Assembly: GCF_000271845.1 (NCBI RefSeq)
Contig: NZ_JH719395.1
Coordinates: 1,544,046-1,608,045 of the forward strand
Length of the DNA stretch: 64,000 nucleotides
Reading direction: 5' to 3'
From: Rhizobium leguminosarum bv. trifolii WSM2297
GTDB lineage: Bacteria > Pseudomonadota > Alphaproteobacteria > Rhizobiales > Rhizobiaceae
In this document: piece by piece, positions 59,714-64,000 of the stretch
How positions within the stretch are numbered: the stretch's first letter is position 1
How the letters are laid out: each line of letters begins with the position of its first letter
Notes under the pieces: model-generated
What the model saw: only the letters and a program-made list of their open reading frames with translations
What the model was told of the DNA's origin: nothing
Databases searched by the model: none
Made by a program: the position numbers and the translations under genes

Positions 59714-60019
59714 ATGGACGAGGCAGACCGTTGGCGCAGCATGGCCAGCGCACCGAAAGACGGCAGTCGGATCCTGGTCACCATCCGCCCGTCCGAACAG
59801 GGGCCGGCGGAAGTTGACCTCGCCTATTGGTCGCATGGCGATCAGTTCGGCGCAGAAGGCTGGCGCGCCTCGGATTCCTCTCCCGGCCAGATCATCGAAT
59901 ATGCCGAGCCGGAATTGAAGTGTTGGATGCCGATGCCCTCGGCCAATCTCGCGCGCCTCTCGATGCCCTCACCTTGGGAAGGCGACGACGCCCAGCAACT
60001 CGACGGGTCGGGGATTTAG
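59714..60019 (+). CDS. Small hypothetical protein (DUF551-like pattern)
   Basis: A 101-residue protein with AGGAGGCAAAAA before the ATG. The pattern MDEADRWRSMASAPKDGSRI, VDLAYWSHGDQFGAEGWRAS and ELKCWMPMPS, that is W-x-APKDG, W, W-MP, is like phage-associated DUF551 proteins. No enzymatic residues stand out. Lies alone between the divergent DHFR-like gene and the two-component system. Confidence 0.6.
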   Translation: MDEADRWRSMASAPKDGSRILVTIRPSEQGPAEVDLAYWSHGDQFGAEGWRASDSSPGQIIEYAEPELKCWMPMPSANLARLSMPSPWEGDDAQQLDGSGI

Positions 60020-60212
60020 GAAACGGGCTGAATAAGAGCAACGATAAGGCCAAGATCGGTCAGCCTTCCGGCGAGGGAATTCTAAAGCCCTGTGTCGGCG
60101 GGCGACGCTGACTCGTCGCCTAACGCCCGCCCCACCTTACCAATCCGTAAGTTGTCGCTCAGCCGTCCGCTCCGCTAGATTGCCCGCACACCTGCCGGGA
60201 ATGATCGGGCTG

Positions 60213-60890
60213 ATGCGGATCCTGCTTATCGAGGACGATCGGAAGACGTCCGATTATATCGCCAAGGGCCTTTCCGAAGCAGGCCATGTCTGCGACGTCA
60301 TCGGCGACGGCCGCGATGGGCTGTTTCAGGCGCAGCGTGAGGCCTATGACGTTATCGTTGTCGATCGTATGCTGCCTGGGCTCGATGGGCTGGCGATCGT
60401 TCGCTCGCTCCGGGCGGCCAAGGTCGGCACCTCGGCGCTGTTCCTGACGTCGATCGGTGGCGTCGACGATCGGGTCGAGGGGCTGGAGGCGGGCGGCGAC
60501 GACTATCTCACCAAGCCCTTTGCCTTCTCCGAGCTTCTGGCCCGCGTCAATGCGCTCGGCCGCCGGCCGCCGGTGCAGGAGCAGAAGACGGTGCTGAGGG
60601 TTGCCGATCTCGAGCTCGATCTGATCCGGCGCGAGGCGCGCCGCGCCGGCCAGGTGATCGAGCTGCAGCCGCGCGAATTCACCCTGCTCGAGGTGCTGAT
60701 GCGCGGCGAAGGCCGGGTCATCACCAAGACGATGCTGTTGGAGCGCGTCTGGGATTTCCACTTCGATCCGAAGACCAGCGTCGTCGAAACCCATATCAGC
60801 CGCCTCAGGGCCAAGGTCGACAAGCCGTTCCAGGCCCAGCTTCTGCACACGGTCCGCAACACCGGATACAGCCTGCATGCCCCGCGCTAG
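60213..60890 (+). CDS. OmpR-family response regulator
   Basis: A 225-residue regulator: receiver domain MRILLIEDDRKTSDYIAKGL with phosphoacceptor Asp51 (VVDRMLPG), Thr/Lys of LTSIGG and TKPFAF; then an OmpR-type winged helix (LQPREFTLLEVLMRGEGRVI; VVETHISRLRAKVDKPFQAQ). The start at 60213 matches the family. It is followed after 6 bases by its histidine kinase. A small inverted repeat CTTAC-6-GTAAG (60136-60151) upstream could be its autoregulatory site. Confidence 0.93.
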   Translation: MRILLIEDDRKTSDYIAKGLSEAGHVCDVIGDGRDGLFQAQREAYDVIVVDRMLPGLDGLAIVRSLRAAKVGTSALFLTSIGGVDDRVEGLEAGGDDYLTKPFAFSELLARVNALGRRPPVQEQKTVLRVADLELDLIRREARRAGQVIELQPREFTLLEVLMRGEGRVITKTMLLERVWDFHFDPKTSVVETHISRLRAKVDKPFQAQLLHTVRNTGYSLHAPR

Positions 60891-60896
60891 ATCAGA

Positions 60897-62294
60897 ATGA
60901 CGTTTCCCGACCGCAGCCATTTTTCGGCATCATTCTCCAGCCTGCGCCGGAGCACGCCGTTCCGGCTTGCCGTCACCTTCGGCGTGCTTTTCGTCGTCAC
61001 CTTCTTTTTGAGCGGCGCGATCATCTATCACATGCTGAACCTCGGCCTTGGCCGCGATCTCGAACAGTCGCTCACCGAGATGAACTCACTGATTGTCTCG
61101 ACCTACCAGCCCGGTGACACCGAGGATCTGATCAACACGCTGAACAATTATGCCAGCTTCCAGTCGACCTCCGACGGGCTTTATTCGCTGACCGACCATG
61201 CCGGCAAAAAACTCGCCGGCAATTTCGCCGCACCGCCGATCCCGAACGGCGTCTATACCGTCACCTCGCGCGATGTCGGGCTGAAGGGGCATGAGCGCTA
61301 CCGGATGCAGGTGTCGACGCTCGGCCCCTACAGCCTGGTGGTCGGCGAAAACTTCAACGATGTCGAGGAGATGCTGAGGATCGTCCTGGTCAGTTTCGAA
61401 TGGGCCGGCGCGATCGTCGTGGCAACGGCGATCGGCGGCGGCATGTTTCTGGCCCTTCGCGCCCAGGCGCGGCTGGACAGGGTGGCGCTGACCATGAACG
61501 AGGTCTCCCACGGCGCGCTTGACGCCCGCATTCCGATCAGCGGAAACGGCGACGATCTCGATACGGTGGCGATCCAGATCAACGCGGCGCTCGGGCGGCT
61601 GCAGACCCTGGTCGACAGCATGCGGCAGGTGAGCGCCGATATCGCCCACGATCTGAAAACGCCGCTCAACCGGCTGCGCCTGACGCTGGATGCGGCAGTG
61701 GCCGGCAACGACCGGCAGGCGGATGTCTCGGCCCTTCTCGACGAAGCCAGAAACGAGAGCGACCGGATCAACGCGACCTTCGAGGCGCTGCTGCGCATTT
61801 CGCAGATCGAGGCCGGCGCCCGCAAGGAGCGCTTCCAGGCGACCGATCTCGATGCCGTGCTGGCGACGATTTCCGAAGTCTATGTCGATGTCGCCGAAGA
61901 CGCGCTGAAATCGCTGCGGATAACGGCGCGCTGTCCCGCCATCATCCGCGGCGACCGCGATCTGCTGACCCAGATGATCGCCAATCTGGTGGAGAATGCG
62001 ATCAACCATTGCCCGGCCGGAACTGATATCGCGGTTTCGCTGCGCCGCCAGCACGATCGCGCCATCCTCTCGGTCGCCGATACCGGCCCGGGCATTCCGG
62101 CCGGCGAAAGGGAGAAGGTCTTTCGGCGGCTCTACCGGCTGGACAAGAGCCGCACGACACCCGGAAGCGGCCTCGGGCTCAGCCTCGTCAAGGCGATCGC
62201 CGAGCTGCATGCGGCTGAGATCAGCATGGCCGACAATCAGCCCGGCCTTATCGTCTCGATCGGCTTTCCGCTGCTCTCGACAGAACGGTCCTGA
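60897..62294 (+). CDS. Membrane sensor histidine kinase
   Basis: A 465-residue kinase with two membrane spans (LAVTFGVLFVVTFFLSGAII near residues 24-43; IVVATAIGGGMFLAL near 175), a periplasmic sensor of about 120 residues, HAMP linker, phospho-acceptor His251 in ADIAHDLKTPLNRL and the ATPase motifs LVENAINHC (N box), DTGPGIP (G1) and GSGLGLSL (G2). Same operon as the response regulator. The signal is unknown. Confidence 0.93.
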   Translation: MTFPDRSHFSASFSSLRRSTPFRLAVTFGVLFVVTFFLSGAIIYHMLNLGLGRDLEQSLTEMNSLIVSTYQPGDTEDLINTLNNYASFQSTSDGLYSLTDHAGKKLAGNFAAPPIPNGVYTVTSRDVGLKGHERYRMQVSTLGPYSLVVGENFNDVEEMLRIVLVSFEWAGAIVVATAIGGGMFLALRAQARLDRVALTMNEVSHGALDARIPISGNGDDLDTVAIQINAALGRLQTLVDSMRQVSADIAHDLKTPLNRLRLTLDAAVAGNDRQADVSALLDEARNESDRINATFEALLRISQIEAGARKERFQATDLDAVLATISEVYVDVAEDALKSLRITARCPAIIRGDRDLLTQMIANLVENAINHCPAGTDIAVSLRRQHDRAILSVADTGPGIPAGEREKVFRRLYRLDKSRTTPGSGLGLSLVKAIAELHAAEISMADNQPGLIVSIGFPLLSTERS

Positions 62295-63093
62295 CCTCTC
62301 ATCCTCCACGCCGCGAGGCGGCTGAAGCGCAGCGCAAAGCGGCGTATTTCGGCCGCCGCGCGATAGGGCAACACGCTCCACGGCCGGCGGCGGCCAAGCC
62401 GGTAGGCCGAAAGCCCGGCCTGGATCTGCGAGCAGGGATCGGCCCTTTGACTGACCGGCAGCGGATCGACGAAGCAGGCGCTCAGCCCTCATCGAACTCC
62501 AGGTCGAAGGCGAGATCATATGGCAGCCGCATCGGCAGCATCGCCCCGGCAATCCAGCCGGCCGCCTTGCGGTTGATCAGATAGGCACCGGAGCCCTTCT
62601 CGCGGGTGAGCGCGATGACAAGCGAGTGCGACGCCGTCAGCCGCTCCACCCTGTGCTTTCGCCCGGTGTTGACGGTGGAAAGACGCAGGATGTCCCAGCG
62701 CGTCTGGTGTCGAAGGGCGGCCTCGATCACCTCGGCCAGATCGTCGTCGAAATCGAGGTCGTCTTCCAGCATGAGCGCGAATTCGGCATTGCCGGAGAGG
62801 AAGCGCCTGGCGCATTCGACATGGCTGAAAAAACAGCCGATCTCGAAAGGGTTCGGCCGGCGGCCGTGCCGGCTCACATAGGCGGCTTCGTCAAAATCCG
62901 GATGCGGCAGGCTGAGCGCCGCGCCATCCACCGCCGCCACCCGCTCAAACGCAAGACCGATGCCCACCAGCAGCCGCTCCATGCGAAACCGGCGCAAGGG
63001 CGCGCGGTCGAGATTGATCAGGTAGGTATCGACCCGCAGGCTGACCGGATGGATCGCCGGCATCAGGGCGGCAGGTGTGGCGCGCATATTCAT
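62237..63093 (-). pseudogene. Glycosyltransferase family 25 gene with C-terminal frameshift
   Basis: Frame one encodes 203 residues: VDTYLINLDRAPLRRFRMER, NPFEIGCFFSHVECARRFLS, ALMLEDDLDFDDDLAEVIEA with the EDD motif of family 25, and AYLINRKAAGWIAGAMLPMR. It stops at 62482 after EFDEG. The next frame is clearly coding and continues LSACFVDPLPVSQRADPCSQ, IQAGLSAYRLGRRRPWSVLP to a stop at 62237 inside the kinase gene on the other strand. One missing base near 62483-62487 explains the break. LPS glycosyltransfer is the usual family role. Confidence 0.78.
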
Positions 63094-63299
63094 GAGAAAT
63101 CTAGCCTTCAACTTGGCAACAACTGCGCCAAGCCTGCGCCGGAAATCTCACGGGCACCTCGCCCGGACTATACATTTTCGTAAGGTGGCGCGTTGAACGC
63201 GGGGGATGGCGTTCTTACAAGTTCAATGCGCTATCGGCTCGCGGTTAAGCAGCGGAATGCCGCAGCGTGAAATCCGAGGAATGACGGCGGAGAAGTCGT

Positions 63300-63528
63300 G
63301 CCGTGGTAGCCCCCCTCTGCCCTGCCGGGCCCGGGGTCGAGCCACGGGTCTCGACCCGTCCTTCGGACCCCCCACAGGTGGGGAGATTGGCTGGGCGTGC
63401 TGGCTTCCTCAAACAACGGGCGTCTCCGTCCGGCGAGACGGTGGAGAGACGGGAAGGTCCCGCCACTTGCCGATCTCCCCACCTGTGGGGGAGATGCCCG
63501 GCAGGGCAGAGGGGGCTGCCACGGCAAG
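63300..63528. repeat. RIME1-like composite inverted repeat
   Basis: GCCGTGGTAGCCCCCCTCTG and its near-complement CAGAGGGGGCTGCCACGGC form the ends; CCACAGGTGGGGAGAT and ATCTCCCCACCTGTGG form inner arms; CTCGACCCGTCCTTCGG lies between. It fills the gap 63112-63640 in part. Another fragment, CCCCTCACCCTAACCCT, occurs at 63584-63602. Confidence 0.82.
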
Positions 63529-63658
63529 CCGGCCGTGTAGGAAGAACATTAGAACGCTTCCTCAAAACTGGGAGATCGCAGCATGCCCCTCACCCTAACC
63601 CTCATATGCGCTAGGTTAGGGCTGGACATGAGGAATCTGGTTATGATTCAAGCTTGGG

Positions 63659-64000
63659 ATGACGATTCGTCCTGAGATTTTGGATCATTGGTCGGAAGTG
63701 AGCGCTTGGCTTCCGGCGGGTTTTGACCTGGAAGCAACGGCTCGGTTGCGCGGCGCTTTCACGCGGGTGCGGGAAATCAAGAACGCCGAGACGCTGTTGC
63801 GGCTGGCGCTTGCCTATGGCGGCCTTGGTATGTCGCTACGCGAGACCTGTGCATGGGCCGAAGCGGGCGGGATCGCCCGCTTGTCCGACCCATCGCTGCT
63901 CGAGCGGCTATGCAAAGCAGCCCCTTGGCTTGGCGACATCGTGGCCACGCTGATTGCCGAGCAGACTAAGGTGCCGGCAGGGCGCTGGGCGGGGTATCGC
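63659..64000 (+). mobile_element. IS4-type transposase gene, N-terminal part at window edge
   Basis: The frame from ATG 63659 is open to the end: MTIRPEILDHWSEVSAWLPA, GFDLEATARLRGAFTRVREI, NAETLLRLALAYGGLGMSLR and ETCAWAEAGGIARLSDPSLL, then LLERLCKAAPWLGDIVATL. This is the N-terminal domain of IS4-family transposases; the catalytic DDE part lies beyond the window. The sequence just before, near 63600-63630, has an inverted repeat ACCCTAACC / GGTTAGGGC and a RIME1-type fragment, so the element may have inserted into that repeat. The exact terminal repeat could not be fixed. Confidence 0.8.

Noticed and set aside
61086..62552. 488-codon minus-strand ORF opposite the histidine kinase
   Set aside because: Antisense frame; the kinase motifs on the plus strand are complete.
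1..64000. CRISPR arrays, rRNA or tRNA genes
   Set aside because: No regularly spaced repeats and no cloverleaf-like or rRNA-like sequence noticed on reading; the repeats found are dispersed palindromes or single direct pairs.

Overview
The window looks like chromosomal DNA of a Rhizobium of the leguminosarum/etli/phaseoli type. It is GC-rich, ribosome binding sites are of the GGAGG type, and a choline-to-betaine bet cluster, an APS-reductase cysHDN cluster, a MloK1-type cAMP-gated K+ channel and many small rhizobial hypothetical genes are present. At least three families of dispersed palindromic repeats (RIME/REP-like) recur between the genes. No rRNA, tRNA or CRISPR array was seen.

Layout. 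1-1.9 kb: an EAL phosphodiesterase that runs off the left edge, an orphan ParD-like antitoxin and an HdeD-like membrane protein. 1.98-6.1 kb: betI-betB-betA with a palindromic operator, no betC, and repeat elements inserted on both sides of betB. 6.1-10 kb: a RelE/ParE-type toxin-antitoxin pair, a DUF6644/DUF6152-like pair, a ClC antiporter and an MqsRA toxin-antitoxin island. 10-14.3 kb: an Rrf2 regulator divergent from cysH-cysD-cysN. 14.3-20 kb: NmrA and LysR genes, a LacI regulator and a DegP protease. 20-23.1 kb: small hypothetical genes plus two predicted small RNAs with EcfG-type promoters, anti-Shine-Dalgarno loops and GC-rich terminators. 23.2-29.05 kb: a decayed prophage packaging module (terminase, frameshifted portal, broken scaffold). 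29.3-31.1 kb: BrnTA and a secreted dienelactone hydrolase. 31.4-43.6 kb: small secreted proteins, an ArsR-AHSA1-GST operon, MloK1, an EF-G paralogue, an SDR/NTF2 operon with a divergent LysR gene, and several broken genes. 44-55.5 kb: three class III nucleotide cyclases (one frameshifted), an MscS-like channel, SDR/ArsR and RidA/TetR pairs, and an aldolase. 56-64 kb: DinB-like protein, ABC exporter, DHFR-like protein, a two-component system, a frameshifted glycosyltransferase 25 and the start of an IS4-type transposase.

Themes. Choline oxidation under BetI, assimilatory sulfate reduction (APS reductase plus ATP sulfurylase) and a local concentration of cAMP-related genes (three cyclases plus a cyclic-nucleotide-gated channel) are the clearest functional groupings. 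The most unusual structural feature is that four accessory cassettes (mqsRA, nmrA-lysR, brnTA, cyclase-mscS) each lie between imperfect direct repeats copied from neighbouring host genes, usually a gene 3' end. The strongest candidate for something undescribed is the pair of predicted general-stress small RNAs at 22.35 and 23.05 kb. All functions are inferred from sequence reading alone.
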